Of a stretch of 28,373 nucleotides of DNA, positions 1-10,900 are shown piece by piece (the first letter of the stretch is position 1; each line of letters begins with the position of its first letter). The position numbers were made by a program, and so were the translations under genes. Origin of the DNA: Haplomitrium mnioides. Taxonomy: Eukaryota > Marchantiophyta > Haplomitriopsida > Calobryales. The notes beneath the pieces were generated by a model, which ran no database searches, was not told the origin of the DNA, and worked only from the letters and a program-made list of their open reading frames with translations. The stretch covers positions 81,758 through 110,130 of the forward strand of contig JBNGIS010016056.1 in NCBI GenBank assembly GCA_049999725.1. The letters run 5' to 3'.

Positions 1-47
<47 letters not shown>
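1..47. repeat. (GA)n microsatellite at left edge
   Basis: An uninterrupted GA dinucleotide tract occupies the first 47 bases. The right end of the window is a CT tract, which is the same repeat in inverted orientation. This is compatible with assembly breaks at microsatellites. Confidence 0.97.
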
Positions 48-48
<1 letters not shown>

Positions 49-361
49 CACTCTCTGTCAAGAATATTAGAACTGCATTGATGCACTCCCTCTAAAGATC
101 ATTATAATTGGATTTCTCTATAACCTATCATCCTCCTATGAGTAAGCTTTGGACGTTGTTTTCAATCCACAAAGCCAGATTTTGGCATCTTTTGGTGCAT
201 GTCATTTCTTATATGTATTTCATTATTTTGGTTTAGAGAAGGCCAATAGTATAGTGATGGTTACTTAAAACCATAGAGCGGACATTTTGGACTTAGATGT
301 TTTTCTTTCTTACTAAAATTCTCACACTTATATTTCTCTTAGGTTGTTTTTCTCAAAATTT
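48..361. other. AT-rich non-coding stretch
   Basis: No convincing gene is visible. By position it should hold the 3' non-coding end (polypurine tract and 3' LTR) of the minus-strand chromovirus whose chromodomain ends nearby. I found no sequence here that matches the candidate 5' LTR region beyond 4326, so the LTR cannot be delimited. Confidence 0.5.
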
Positions 362-637
362 TCACAATCTAACGTTTGTGATACTATAAAGTTGTTGTCT
401 TGTAATTGCAGGTGTACTCATCATTGTTGGCACTCTCAAACACTCAAGAACATGATGAACATTCTTCACTTTAGAAAATAGCTTCCAAGTAGCATCATGA
501 AGTGGATAACCTTTCCACAAAACATCAAATTGAGCTTGTGCATGACTCCTTTGTTTGATAACTTGCTTTGTCAAAACATAGCTGACTTCATATTCTTTAT
601 CATAATTAATAACTATAGATAAAGAAGGAAATTTCAA
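362..637 (-). pseudogene. Integrase C-terminal chromodomain (chromovirus)
   Basis: A 91-residue open frame reads with the typical chromodomain plan: a tyrosine/valine-rich first strand, the core QAQFDVLWKGYPLHDATWKL, then a short helix. The W-K-G and A-T-W positions match the chromodomain fused to plant Ty3/gypsy integrases, which is thought to steer integration toward marked chromatin. The frame is open here but separated from the integrase core by stops, so it is a remnant. The fusion is inferred from order and strand. Confidence 0.85.
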
Positions 638-999
638 AATGAAGATTGACTAGAAATTAAAAGCTTAAACCTATATACATAAAACATAAGATGAATTTTA
701 AGATGGGAAGAAAGATCAAGTTTGTAAGCAATATGAGAAATAAGTTAAGAAATAGAGAAAGAACCAATCCAAGCTCGAGACAACTTACAAAGTCAAGTAT
801 CTAAAGACAAATGAAGATCACGAGTAAGGAGGATAACATTTTTTCCTTTAGATAAAAGAAATCATGTTGATGTTTATTGACATATTGTTTTTGCCAATTA
901 TAGGAAATAACAAGATGGTTGTAAATATCTTGCAAAGAAGCGGATAAATAAGACAAAAAGAAAGTGTTTGGAATATTGAAAGAAGAAGAAGAAGAAAAC

Positions 1000-1565
1000 C
1001 ATCAAGAATAAAAGAATATAATAGTCATTAATAAACACTCAATGTATATTCTTTAAATTACAGTTAGTGTGTTCAATTTGACCATCTATTTTAGGATGAT
1101 AAGAAGTAGATATAAAAAGCTTGGCATCCAAACGTGTAAACAATTCTTATAAAACTTTCTAGTTAAAGTTAAATCCTTTTATGATATTAATGCAATTGGC
1201 ATTCTATGATAGCGAATGACAATGTCAAAGTAAAAATTTTCCAATTGTGAAGCATTTACTAAATCTACCATCGGTGCTAAATAAATACGTTTGCAAAGTT
1301 TGTTTGCAAACACTACAATTGTAGTAAACCTATAAGGCGTAGTTGAAAGAGAAGTGACAAGATCTAAACTTACATGTTCTCAATGAGTAGAAGGAATTGG
1401 TAGTGGTAGCCTAGCTATTTTTTGATTAGAAGCTTTGTTTTGATGACAACTTTTATAAGACAGAAAGAATATCCCGAGCTAGGTTTGACAACCATTAAGT
1501 GTGTTAAAGCACCTTCATATTTTGTCTACTCCAAGTTCCCTTGAGATTGGAATGTCATATGCTTC
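1000..1565 (-). pseudogene. Integrase remnant (zinc-binding region and core)
   Basis: Minus-strand translation shows HDIPISRELGVDK near 1560, then CHQNKASNQK and PLPIPSTH near 1460-1390. A core segment EHVSLDLVTSLSTTPYRFTT follows, then STSYHPKIDGQIEHTN near 1110-1060. These correspond to the H/C zinc-binding module and the conserved H-P-x-x-D-G-Q-x-E segment of Ty3/gypsy integrases, which carry out strand transfer of the cDNA. At least three in-frame stops lie within the region, including one next to the second catalytic Asp. The first Asp and the Glu are still present. Non-functional. Confidence 0.85.
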
Positions 1566-1949
1566 CTAAAAATAGATCATATGAAGCAAAACATGCTTTA
1601 GAATATAAAGTTGATGGTTTCAATAGTAGATACCATCTCTAATGAAAAACAAAACACTACATTCACCATCTTTTACCGTCAAATAAGATTGAAGAAAGCA
1701 ACTTCTTGTAATTTTTGATGGTAAGTTTCACTAGTTACTATATCAAGCTACAATATGTTAAGATTTGCTTACTCCAATGTATTTGATGATGTTTGATAAT
1801 CTGATTGTCATGAAAATGTATCTGGAATGGTATGGAAACTTCATGGGTTGTACTCCAATTTGACATAAAAGAGCTGCAATTGATCCTTCTAACAATGATG
1901 ATAAGTTTTTATATGATTGCAATAATGGATTGTAGTTAATTGTATTTCC

Positions 1950-2165
1950 AAAAAATTGTATCTCCAAACTTTTGTGGCATAGACCATTGCTAGTTGCTAT
2001 AGATTCTTTGCAGAATAATTTTTCTCCACGATGTTCAATTAGCATGAGATGAAGGCAATTGGATGAGGTCTATTCTCAAACTCATGATGTAAAACTACGC
2101 CAATAGAAAAATTAGAAGCATCAAAATCAACTAAAAAATATCCACTTGGATCAAATAATTTTATA
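1950..2165 (-). pseudogene. RNase H remnant of the chromovirus
   Basis: The minus strand reads VDFDASNFSIGVVL followed by a segment equivalent to RPHPIAF. This is the start of the Ty3/gypsy RNase H domain, with its first catalytic Asp and the D-A-S-x-x-x-I-G motif. Downstream residues resembling VEKNYSAKNL match the region around the next conserved helix. Stops interrupt the frame. Another open frame over 1758-2045 on the same strand is a shadow of this decayed gene. Confidence 0.8.
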
Positions 2166-2399
2166 ATAGGACAAAAGATATTGTGTACTTGAGTTGTTGA
2201 AATGTCGTTTGCTTCTTAGCGGTCTATTGAAACTTGGCTTGTATCTAGTAGATCTATAATAGGTGTTACAATATGTGCATACTAATGGATAAATTGTCTA
2301 TAAAAGTTTGCCAATCTTGAATAATCTAACATCCTTTGCATCATTTCATGTTGGCCACTCCATGATAGCCTTAATATTCTTTTCCTCTATTTTGATGCC

Positions 2400-2890
2400 A
2401 TCCGCAGACATGCCATGTATTAGGAAACTCACCTCTTGCTTCTAAATTCATAGTTGGACCTCATATAAAAGAGCTTATAATTACGAAATACTTGGTCTAG
2501 GAGTACTTTTTTTGTATGAGCACAATTCTTGACTTCAGTTTTACCAAAGATAAGAATATCATCTAAGAATGTCAAAACTAATTTATCCAATAATCCATCA
2601 AAAACCCTATGCATTAGGCTCAAAAATATAGCTAGGAAATTAGCCAAACCAAATAAAAGAATTTTATATTTAAAATTCCTATTCCTTAAGTGAAATGTTA
2701 TCTTTGGTACATCATTCAATTTAATAGAAATTTGCCAATAGCCACTTCATAGATCTAATTTAGAGAAGTTTTGCACCACTTAATTGATCTAGAAAACCAT
2801 CAACACAAAGCAAAAAAAAAAGCATTCTTCAATCAAGGTTTTGCAAAGCTCTTCTGATTCTTACAATGAAACTCAATATATAAGCCGACT
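2400..2890 (-). pseudogene. Reverse transcriptase remnant (FLDD motif)
   Basis: The minus strand first reads sequence equivalent to FSKLDL-stop-SGYWQISIK near 2790-2720. A 96-residue open stretch (2719-2429) then contains LLFGLANFLAIFLSLMHRVF and LVLTFLDDILIFGKT. The F-G-L-x-N and F-L-D-D motifs are palm motifs of Ty3/gypsy reverse transcriptase, and the catalytic Asp pair is kept. A frameshift separates the N-terminal part, and stops follow at the thumb, so the gene is dead. Confidence 0.88.
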
Positions 2891-3759
2891 AAAAGGAGTA
2901 TTTCGTAACATTAAGTCATTCTGAAATGGTATTTCTTGGTTATTCACAAGCATTTTGGCAAACCATTCAAAAACACATCAACAAACTTTTTCAAAATGTC
3001 ATCAACCATTGTAGTATATGCAAATTTTCTTTCTTCTTTACTCAAGTTTATGATGGGCTTGATCCAAACAACAAAAAAGAATCTTGTTTGGAAAAAATTT
3101 CTCTATAGAAGTGATGCGATGAACTAACTTACCCGTCTTCACCAATAATATTATAAGCTCTAAACAAAGTGCATACTTTGTATAGTAACTTGAATTTGTC
3201 TCTTTATGTAATCAACTTAAACAAATCAATCTTCAAGCCAATACATGCCTAAAATAATATCATATTATACTAATACAACTACAAATTGCATATATTTTGC
3301 ATACTCGTTTCCAATACTTAGGAAAAATAGCTTTTGAATTTGGAATGCATCATGTTTCTGGTCATCAACTATAGTAAAAAAACAACTTTGCCAAAAAGTG
3401 GAATACTTCACTTCAAAATCTTGTCAAGCTTTTAATTATATTCGAACTAATGAAGCTTTTAATAAGTTTTTCAATTAGTTTCACTAAGATGTGTTGTTTA
3501 TCCGGCTATTTTCTTCGATCTATAGTGTTTGGACAAGAGAGCGAGGTCAATCTTAGCAATGGGAGCAATTTTCAATCCAATAATAAAATTGTTGACAACT
3601 TAAACATCTTCCATTTTGGTATAAACACTTACGCTCTACATTGGTAAGTGCATGTCATTGCACCACATCAATCTCCATAGTTACAACCTTATTTGTTGGC
3701 ACATGTACGACTAGTTGAAGATGTCGTCTAATTTCTATGGGAAAATTGATAAGTCATAC

Positions 3760-3993
3760 TATTCAGGCATGTGTATGAATTTTTCTAATTGATAAGGATC
3801 TCTCATAGTTACTTTCATCTTAGTACAAGACTTCAATCATTGAACAAAATAGTCAATTGCTTCTTCTTCTCCCATATCTAGAATTTGGATGATAGTATTA
3901 TAAAATTGTGTAGCATAGCTTTTCATTGCACCAAGTTGTTTTAATTCTGCAAAACAATCACTCATTTCATTAAGAGTGGAATTGGTGGAATTG
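3760..3993 (-). pseudogene. Gag-like remnant of the chromovirus
   Basis: The minus strand reads an uninterrupted LNEMSDCFAELKQLGAMK, then SYATQFYNTIIQILDMGEEE, then a stop, then LKSCTKMKVTMRDPYQLEKF. The pattern of a short helix, Q-F, a helix, M-x-E/D-x-x, L-K and a helix resembles plant retrotransposon gag. Its position upstream of the reverse transcriptase on the same strand supports this. Gag is fast-evolving, so this is less certain than the pol domains. Confidence 0.65.
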
Positions 3994-4311
3994 CTAATTC
4001 CACCAAGTATTTGCAACTTGTTTTATTTGCCTTCTCACAAACAAAATTCACCAGCCGTCTTCTCTTTTGCTAGTTGCTTCAAGGTATTGCTTGCAATCAA
4101 ATAAAAAGTTCTCAATTTTGTTTGGAACCGTCTTTCTATCATATTCTTTTGTCAAAATGGTTTTTTTTCTTCTCAAAGTAACGCTCCTTCCCTATTTGCA
4201 TTCAAACTTCTAATATGCAAGAAAGATGTTCAATTTTTTGTTGCATTGTTTGAATCACTGGTTTGTTTGTTCTTAGATTGTCCATGTAGCTCATTGTTGA
4301 AAAAAACATTT

Positions 4312-4325
4312 AGCTTTGATAAAAA
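4312..4325 (-). other. Candidate degenerate primer-binding site (tRNA-iMet)
   Basis: The minus strand reads CATTTTTATCAAAGCT. It differs at three positions from the common plant LTR/PBS junction sequence complementary to initiator Met tRNA (TGGTATCAGAGC plus leader). A TG at 4326-4327 on the plus strand would be the CA end of the 5' LTR on the element strand. The site lies about 330 bp upstream of the gag-like remnant, as expected. Confidence 0.4.
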
Positions 4326-5087
4326 TGTAAAAAAAATTCAAAGACGAACTCTAGTAGAGTAAAACCAATCACATGCCAAGGTAGTTAATCATCAAAGAGA
4401 GCACAAGCGAAAGCTCAAGCCAACTTCATGATAAAAAAATGGGTTATGAAGATCTTCTATGTTTACTCATGGAAGAGGTACCACTTAACTTCCTTCACTT
4501 ACAAGTTACTTCAACTTCCAAATCTAAAAGTAACTTTATCTCGTCTTTCAACCTAAAAACAACCTTGTTCCACTTTTCTAAAAGTAACCTTATCACATCT
4601 TCCAACGTAGAAGTAACATGTAACATTGTCTCTCTTCTACTTTTGTGATAAACACCATTTTTTTTTCACTACCATTTTGTTCTTACTATCATTTCCTTTA
4701 CTCTTCTCTACTTTTAACAATATAAAAGTAGTACAAATGAAGCGCAAACGTAAACCACAAAGAATATTGTTTCTAGCTAACTCCCAATACTTTAGCCAAA
4801 TACAACCGATAAAATTGATATATTAAAAAAATCACAACTTCAAACACCATAGTCAAATTAGTCACAAAGAAAACACACAATTCAATTCTAAAAGTAAATT
4901 ACTAAATAAAAAAATTTATAAATTTGGAAAAATCACTAACTCAAATATGAAAATACAAAAAAGCAAACTCACAATTAATCTAATCTAATTATGATTAATA
5001 TTAGAAGTCAAAAGATTTATTTGTCCCTCCAAACAAAAGCTAAAAGTTGGTTTGTGTGATTGGATAACTTTGAGAGATCCATATTCC

Positions 5088-5090
<3 letters not shown>
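4326..5090. other. AT-rich non-coding DNA, possible 5' LTR of the chromovirus
   Basis: Starting beside the candidate primer-binding site, this stretch has no gene I can support. Short open frames at 4439-4826 are low-complexity and match nothing I recognise. It contains a degenerate tandem repeat (separate entry). The far LTR boundary is not visible. Confidence 0.4.
4515..4620. repeat. Degenerate ~30-bp tandem repeat
   Basis: About four diverged units share the pattern CTTCCAA-x-CTAAAAGTAAC-x-TTATC. Good matches begin at about 4515, 4544, 4575 and 4597. It lies in the possible LTR stretch. Confidence 0.6.

Positions 5091-5119
<29 letters not shown>
5091..5119. repeat. (GA)n microsatellite
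   Basis: A pure GA tract of about 28 bases, roughly 460 bp upstream of the first host gene. Confidence 0.95.
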
Positions 5120-5120
<1 letters not shown>

Positions 5121-5577
5121 CTACTCTTCATCTCATCTTCACGTGAGCATATCGCAACCTTTTCCAAAGTTTAAAAGTTGAAGTGTGGTTTGTATTTAGT
5201 AAAAGACAAGAGAATATGATAAGAAAAGGGAGGAAGGTCGGTATAGCAGCCACAAAGGGAGGCAGTAGGTGAAATCTCCCCAGTAAAAGTAAAATGTAAA
5301 ACATTTAAAAGTCAAAGTAGTAGACGAAAAGCTCATGAGAGTAAAAAGTGAGGACAATACTGGAAAAGTCATTGGACAAGGGGAGAGGTTACCGGTCGGC
5401 AGTGGACGGCGACCGGTGACAGACGGTGGCCATGGTGTGTTACTGTCGTGTGGTAACGTGGGTGGGCCCCCAAATTGACTGGGAACTGTGACAGCGTGGA
5501 CGGCGGGCGTCTGAGACAGAAGGAAGCGAGAGAGGGAAGGAGGGGGAGAGCGAGGAGAGCAAGGGGAGTGATCAGCG
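5120..5577 (+). promoter_or_regulatory. Upstream region of the SGP-like GTPase gene
   Basis: Base composition changes from AT-rich to GC-rich near 5370, with two ACCGGT motifs near 5391 and 5413. A TGGGCC element at 5463-5468 matches the site II/TCP-type element common in plant housekeeping promoters. The last 70 bases before the ATG are a purine-rich GA/GGA leader. No TATA box is evident. The promoter role is inferred from position. Confidence 0.4.
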
Positions 5578-7392
5578 ATGGAGGACGAGGAGGAGGAAGA
5601 GGAGGAGGCGGAGGAGGAGAGAAGAGGATTGAGGGATGGGCGGGTGCAGAAGAAGAGAGCCATGTTTGAGCTGAGGAGTAGCAGAAGAGGAGCAGCAGGA
5701 CGAATGAGAGCTTTGAAGCGAGGAGCAAGGAGACTGGGAAGGCAGTTCAGAAGACAATCTGTGAGGTCGCTTGGGTTGTGCTGTGTGGCGAGTGAGAAAT
5801 CTTCGTACCAGAGGTTGTCTCGGTCGCCTTCGTCGGAGCAGTTGCTTAGCATTCAGGGAAGTGCGCATGAATGGCCCGTTTGGGGTTCCAGCTCAGTGAT
5901 TAATACGGACGATACTGTGGTGGTAAAGATTGGTATGGTGGGCGATTGCCAAACCGGGAAAACGAGTTTCATGGTTTGTGCTCTTCCGTAGCACCTCACT
6001 TCCACATTAGCTGGTTTCGATTTCTCAGGACTCGCAGAATAAGTGATGGGAGATTTCCAAAATATTTTTGCCCATGTGTAGGTGAACTATGTCGCTTCCC
6101 AGAAGAACCATGACTATGTTCAGACTGTGGGTGTGACGTCCATGGAAAAGGTTTTCAAAATTCAAAATGCAAACATTGCGTTCAACATCTGGGATCTCGG
6201 AGGTGCGAATTATATTGCTTAATTAATCTAATCTGGAAGTTTGTCAGGATTCTCTTGGGATGTGATAGAAAGCTGGAGAATTATGTCTCAGAATGTTTTT
6301 GGAAAACAGTCGAAGTGCCATCACAAACTGTCCAGATAGTACAGTTGGTCGGGATTTGGAACAAAATTGTGCTTAATAAGGTTTTCGCAGGATTGGTTGC
6401 CATGCTGTTCTCGGGTCCTCTTCGATGGGCTGCTTTGTAGAAGTTGTCTGGGAAGGTTTGTATGAGTGTTTTTGGAGATTTGATGTTTATTAAGTCTTAG
6501 CGACGGAAGATCCGCAACAAGTGGTTGTAGTTTTCTATCAAGGCTTGGTAATGAGAACTAATTAGATTCTGAACTGTTTGCAGGCCATAGGCAGTTTGCC
6601 AGCATGATGCCAATTGTGTGCCAGGATGCAGATGCCATTCTTCTCGTGTTTGATTTAACTCGGCGTTCTACACTTCACAGGTGTGGTATCTGTTGGCTCG
6701 CCTTCTCTTACGCAGTGTTATTTGGAGGTCCCATACTATTCTGTGATAGCTTAACATTTGTGCTCTAACATATGAGGCTGACCTCAAAGAGTGTTTTGGT
6801 CGCAGTCTGAAGCAGTGGTATGTCCAAGTACGTCAGTATAACAAGGTAAAATATACCACTGTACCTACTTTTTGCCTAGAAATTTGCTATAAGATTGATG
6901 TCCAGTTTTATTTCAGAAGTTCCTTGAAAAGTAGTCGTAGTTGCGTTATCTTGGAGTGAAGAATAACTTTCTGATCGAGCAGTTCACTCCATATTGCAGA
7001 CTGGGATCGTAGTTATGATTGGTACCAAATATGATCTTTTCGTCTCCTTGCCAGAAGACACACAGCGAGCAATTACAAGACAAGTGAGTTTCAGCTGCAG
7101 AAAAATGTGAATCTTGACTATCTGAATGATATTTTCTGCTCGATTCTTACAAGTGCACTTTGAGACACGAGCTGGTTTCAATCATTGAAAGTATGTAACA
7201 ATGTAAGTGGTGTCACTCTGGTTGCAGGCAAGGCTCTACTCTCAGACAATGGACGCCTCGCTATTCTTCTCCAGCGTCACGCACAACATCAATGTACAAA
7301 AGATATTTAAAGTCATAGTGGCTAAGCTCTTTGATTTGCCTTGCAACATTTCGAAGAATCTCACGACTGGAGAACCTATTATAGATTATTGA
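5578..7392 (+). CDS. SGP1-like: Spg1/Tem1-like small GTPase (plant SGP family), 6 exons
   Basis: Exons: 5578-5973, 6082-6202, 6584-6680, 6806-6845, 7000-7083, 7228-7392; all introns are GT-AG and the protein is 300 aa. It is a Ras-superfamily GTP switch of the Spg1/Tem1 type; the plant homologues SGP1/SGP2 are linked to MAP4K partners. Seen: an N-terminal extension of about 115 residues (an acidic Glu run, then Arg-rich), P-loop GDCQTGKT at 122-129, WDLGGHRQF at 169-177 as the D-x-x-G motif, LLVFDLT, TKYD at 227-230 replacing NKxD, and FFSSVTHNINVQKIFK. The tail NLTTGEPIIDY is typical of the plant family. There is no C-terminal CaaX cysteine, so prenylation is not expected. The first ATG is used; an in-frame ATG at 5662 is an alternative that would remove the acidic run. 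Confidence 0.93.
5579..5627 (+). repeat. GAG/GGA triplet run inside exon 1
   Basis: A purine-only triplet run encodes the acidic stretch at residues 2-15 of the GTPase. The surrounding polypurine sequence (about 5510-5700) also generates long but meaningless antisense frames. Confidence 0.8.
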
Positions 7393-7944
7393 CAGATTTT
7401 GAAATCGGAAATGCTTCAAATTGTACAGAACGTCAAGATTTTAGCATGCATTTGACGTCAACGACATCGGCAACAGTTGATAGCTCAGGATGAGTAGTTC
7501 ATGCAGGTTCTCTGGCATCCTTAGTATCCACTTAATGATCAATGGACCACAGCTCCGATTTAGCGAGCATTCAGTAAAGTGGTACCTTTTCAGTAAAGTA
7601 GTACCTTTTGTCGAAGGCCTTTTTTTAAGCTCGAGGATGGCTGCCTCGGTAAATGGGGAAGGCGTCTCGAAAAGCGTGTCCCACTTTAGTACAAATTCAG
7701 AAAACTTGCTAAATTGAATCTGAACATTCAAGAGGAACAAATTGTATGAGACAAGAATCACAAAAGTAGAGATGCTTGGTACAATCGAAAGAACCCGAAC
7801 TGAACGAGATGTGTCTCAAGCTCAGAGTTCGAAGTGGGGCCCGTGGCGTCCCAGGTTTTAGAAGGAAGCTAATTTTACGAGTCACGAACCGTGGATGGCA
7901 GTGTTGATGTTCAGATCGGTAGCAGTTGTTGCTTTGGAATAGAA
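7393..7944 (+). other. Intergenic region between GTPase and RING-WD40 genes
   Basis: This 552-bp gap should hold the 3' UTR of the GTPase gene and the promoter and 5' UTR of the next gene. It contains a 19-bp direct duplication at 7572-7609. No TATA box or AATAAA signal is clear. The next gene's reading frame stays open upstream to about 7891, but no ATG in that frame precedes 7945. Confidence 0.6.
7572..7609 (+). repeat. 19-bp direct tandem duplication
   Basis: CAGTAAAGTGGTACCTTTT is followed immediately by CAGTAAAGTAGTACCTTTT, with one mismatch. It lies in the intergenic region. Confidence 0.95.
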
Positions 7945-10900
7945 ATGGGTCAATCCGAGTGCGTGGTATGCTTGCAATTCTTCGATGATTCCATACATGT
8001 GCCGCGAGTCCTAGCTTGTGGGCACTCTCTTTGCGAACTGTGCTGTTCGGACCTACCAAGCCAATGGAAAGAGACAATGTCGTCTTCTTTGACATTGGAA
8101 GGTTCATCCCTGGCTGGTGCGATGATCCGTTGTCCCGAATGCAAGTATCGAACTAGATTGCCCGTCGGTGGCCATCGGTTTCTGCCCAAAAATATCGAGC
8201 TGCTTCGCTTGATTCGGAAATTGCCGAATCGGCCGAATGAGAAGGAGAATTCGACAGTGCTGCCTCCCAATTGTTTCCAGAATGAGGCGGACGTTGATCT
8301 ACGGAGCGACGACACCGAGGAGAAGCGGACTTCATCGCGGAATTTTGTGGCTATGTTCAAGATTGGCTTAAGAGTTACGGGTGACGCTCTGATTACCGGA
8401 GATGAAGGCCTTTTGCATGGATCCGCTGAATTGGAGCCGGGGAAGTCTTCATCACCAGCCTCAGTGAGCCTGGTGCACGTAGCGTCGAATACGCAGAAAA
8501 CTGTTAGGAAGACAGTTAGAGGCGATGCTGATGATGAATCTGTTCTTAAAGCTTGGGCAGATTTGGAAGAAGAGGTCAAGGTGGAGATAGCAAGGCTAAT
8601 GGAAATCTCTCTCGTTTGCCGTCGTATGTGCAGAATTTATGGTGTGTGGGTGGATGAGCACAATCGACTGTTTCTGGTGAGCGAAACACCCAGGAACGGT
8701 CCCATCACGTCGTGGAAAACTCTGAAGCAGTCGATGATTAGGGAAAGGAACCAACTCGTGGATATGGAGATGCAGAAAATCGAGCCCAACTTCACCGCCA
8801 CAAGTAGTCCGGTTGAGGACTCGAAATCCCTTTTGTCACTCGAGGAGCTTCTCTCCGCAAGAATTTCAATCACATGGATAAGAGTGGCGTTAGGCTTATG
8901 TGAAGCACTAATGGAAATCCACTCGGAGGGACTTGTTTTAGGTCTATTGGGTCCTCAGGCTTTAGTCTTTGATCAATTCAGCAAGCCGCTTCTTCAGGCC
9001 ACTGTTGTGTTATACGAAAGATATAAACTGGCGAGCAGTGTATTTAATTCAATCCAGATCAGGTCCGAGTGGAAACGGGAGCAAACCACTGGTGTACAAA
9101 GTGCAGACACAGAAAAATTCGTGGTGGCTCCTGTGACTGACAGAAATCAAGCAGACTGGAACTGGAGTGGACAAAGTTGGCGGTACGTGAGTCCAGAAGT
9201 ACTTGTTTACTGGAAAGAATTTGAATCACAACTGCAGAATTCCTTTCGAACATCAACTGTTAGCCAGGACTCGACAGCAGCACTAACCCCAAAAGAAAAT
9301 GGACAAGGAATAATAACTTTCAAGGCCGATGTGTGGTCGTTGGGGTGCCTGATATTTGAAATGTTAGGAGACGATTTTCCGTGGGAGGGCCAGAGTTTTG
9401 CAGTATTTTTTCAGAAAATTACCACTGAATGTCGTTCACCAGAGCTTTGCTGGTTGCGATCCGAAAATTCGCACCCTAGAACTGAGAACGAAGCCTTGAA
9501 ATCAAAGAACCTGTATGGTGAACAATCTATTACTGTGATGCGAGCACTCTTAAAATGTCTTGATTATCAGCCTATCCATAGACCTGACGTTTTTGAGATT
9601 TGGAGGAACCTCAAGGACTTAGAAATTTTGAATTTGAGGTCGAAGGGGACACCTAACCAGTTTACATCGAAGAAATATGAACAACAGTCCTGGGTTTTAG
9701 GATTACCTGATGCTATGAATAATAACATTGGTGGTGTAGATCAAATTGAAAGAAAGAATAGCAAACGTACCGGTTCTTGCACAGAAATGAGTGGTGGCCT
9801 AATTAGAATACGAGACAAGAGTCCTCAGAATCCTATGGGTTTGAGCTTGAAAATTCCTTGTGCACAAGAGTCGATGACACTGGAAGGGCATATTGGTTTC
9901 GTAACAGCGATGGTGATCATTGGTAAAAACATCAAGCTTAACCACTCTACTGATCTACTACACTTTCATCTGAAAGTCGGAAGGTTTTACATCCCACTCA
10001 TTCTTCCCTTTTATTTATTCTACATGAGGGCTAGCTGACATCTGTTCCTGTTTCATCGTTGCAGAGGACTATTTGTTGAGTGCATCCCTTGATAAAACTG
10101 TACGAATCTGGTCGCTTCAAGTAATCTCCTCCCTCTCTGTCTCTCTGGGCCTCTGCAGCTTGTACTTGCACGCGTCCAGTAGGAATGGACGTCGATTAAA
10201 TCAATTAATAAGGCACTTCTTTCATCACCCTCTTCACAAATTTTGCTTTCTCAGCTCTACCTAATACTTATCTAGCTTTTTACAGTTATCGCTACTTGTA
10301 GTCACTCTGCTGTAGAACATTTGTTACTTATGTAGAATTCTGTGTATATTCAGTCAATTATTGTTGTGGATTCCAGAACAAAATTTCTTCTTGTAGAGAG
10401 GATGATGCCTCTAGAGATTAATGGAACAGAACACACTTGAACTTGAAACTCTGGTGTTCTTCTTACAACACTTTCAAGTGGTCAATTTCGAATAGATTTG
10501 CTATTCAATTTGTTATTTTTTATGCTTGTTACGTTCTTCTCTCCCTTCAGAACTTCACATGCTTGAAGACTTTAGGAGGTCATCGTTTTCGAATTGATGC
10601 ATTAGCTGTAGACCAAAGTACAATGAATATCTTCAGCGGAGATCGTAATGGCCAAATTTGCGTATGGCGACTGGGAGTTGGAGTCCCAAGTTCAGAGTCT
10701 ATGATTGCAACTTGGCAAGAGCACTGTGACTGGCGTTATACTGGTGTTGCTTCCCTGGTAGTTTCAAGAGATGGTGTGCTGTACAGTGGAAGCGGAGATA
10801 AAACCATCAAGGCTTGGAGTGCACAGGTATCCTACAAGATGTTGGTGCTAAAATTATGTTTCTGTTATTTTTTTGAGCAGTGTTTAGCTTGTCTCTGTAC

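Larger units (their letters stand above)
362..4325 (-). mobile_element. Decayed Ty3/gypsy chromovirus, nearly full internal region
   Basis: Translating the minus strand from high to low coordinates gives gag-like sequence (3993-3760), reverse transcriptase (2890-2400), RNase H (2165-1950), integrase with its zinc-binding region (1565-1000) and a C-terminal chromodomain (637-362). This is the Ty3/gypsy order with the chromodomain of the chromovirus clade. Stops and frameshifts occur in every domain, so the copy is not autonomous. The aspartic protease, expected at about 3.0-3.7 kb, was not recognised. The position of the candidate primer-binding site suggests the 5' LTR starts at about 4326. 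Neither LTR could be delimited. Confidence 0.88.

Noticed and set aside
48-361. 3' LTR of the left chromovirus
   Set aside because: No stretch here resembles the region beyond 4326, so an LTR pair could not be shown.
5196-5852. 218-residue minus-strand open frame, Pro/Ser-rich
   Set aside because: It is antisense to exon 1 and the promoter of the GTPase gene. Its length comes from the purine-rich GA/GGA composition and it shows no domain.
7891-7944. N-terminal extension of the RING protein to 7891
   Set aside because: The frame is open, but the codon at 7891 is GTG and there is no ATG before 7945. A nuclear plant gene would be expected to use ATG.
7950-8579. 209-residue minus-strand open frame
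   Set aside because: It is a shadow of the RING-kinase-WD40 exon 1, which has clear RING residues on the plus strand.
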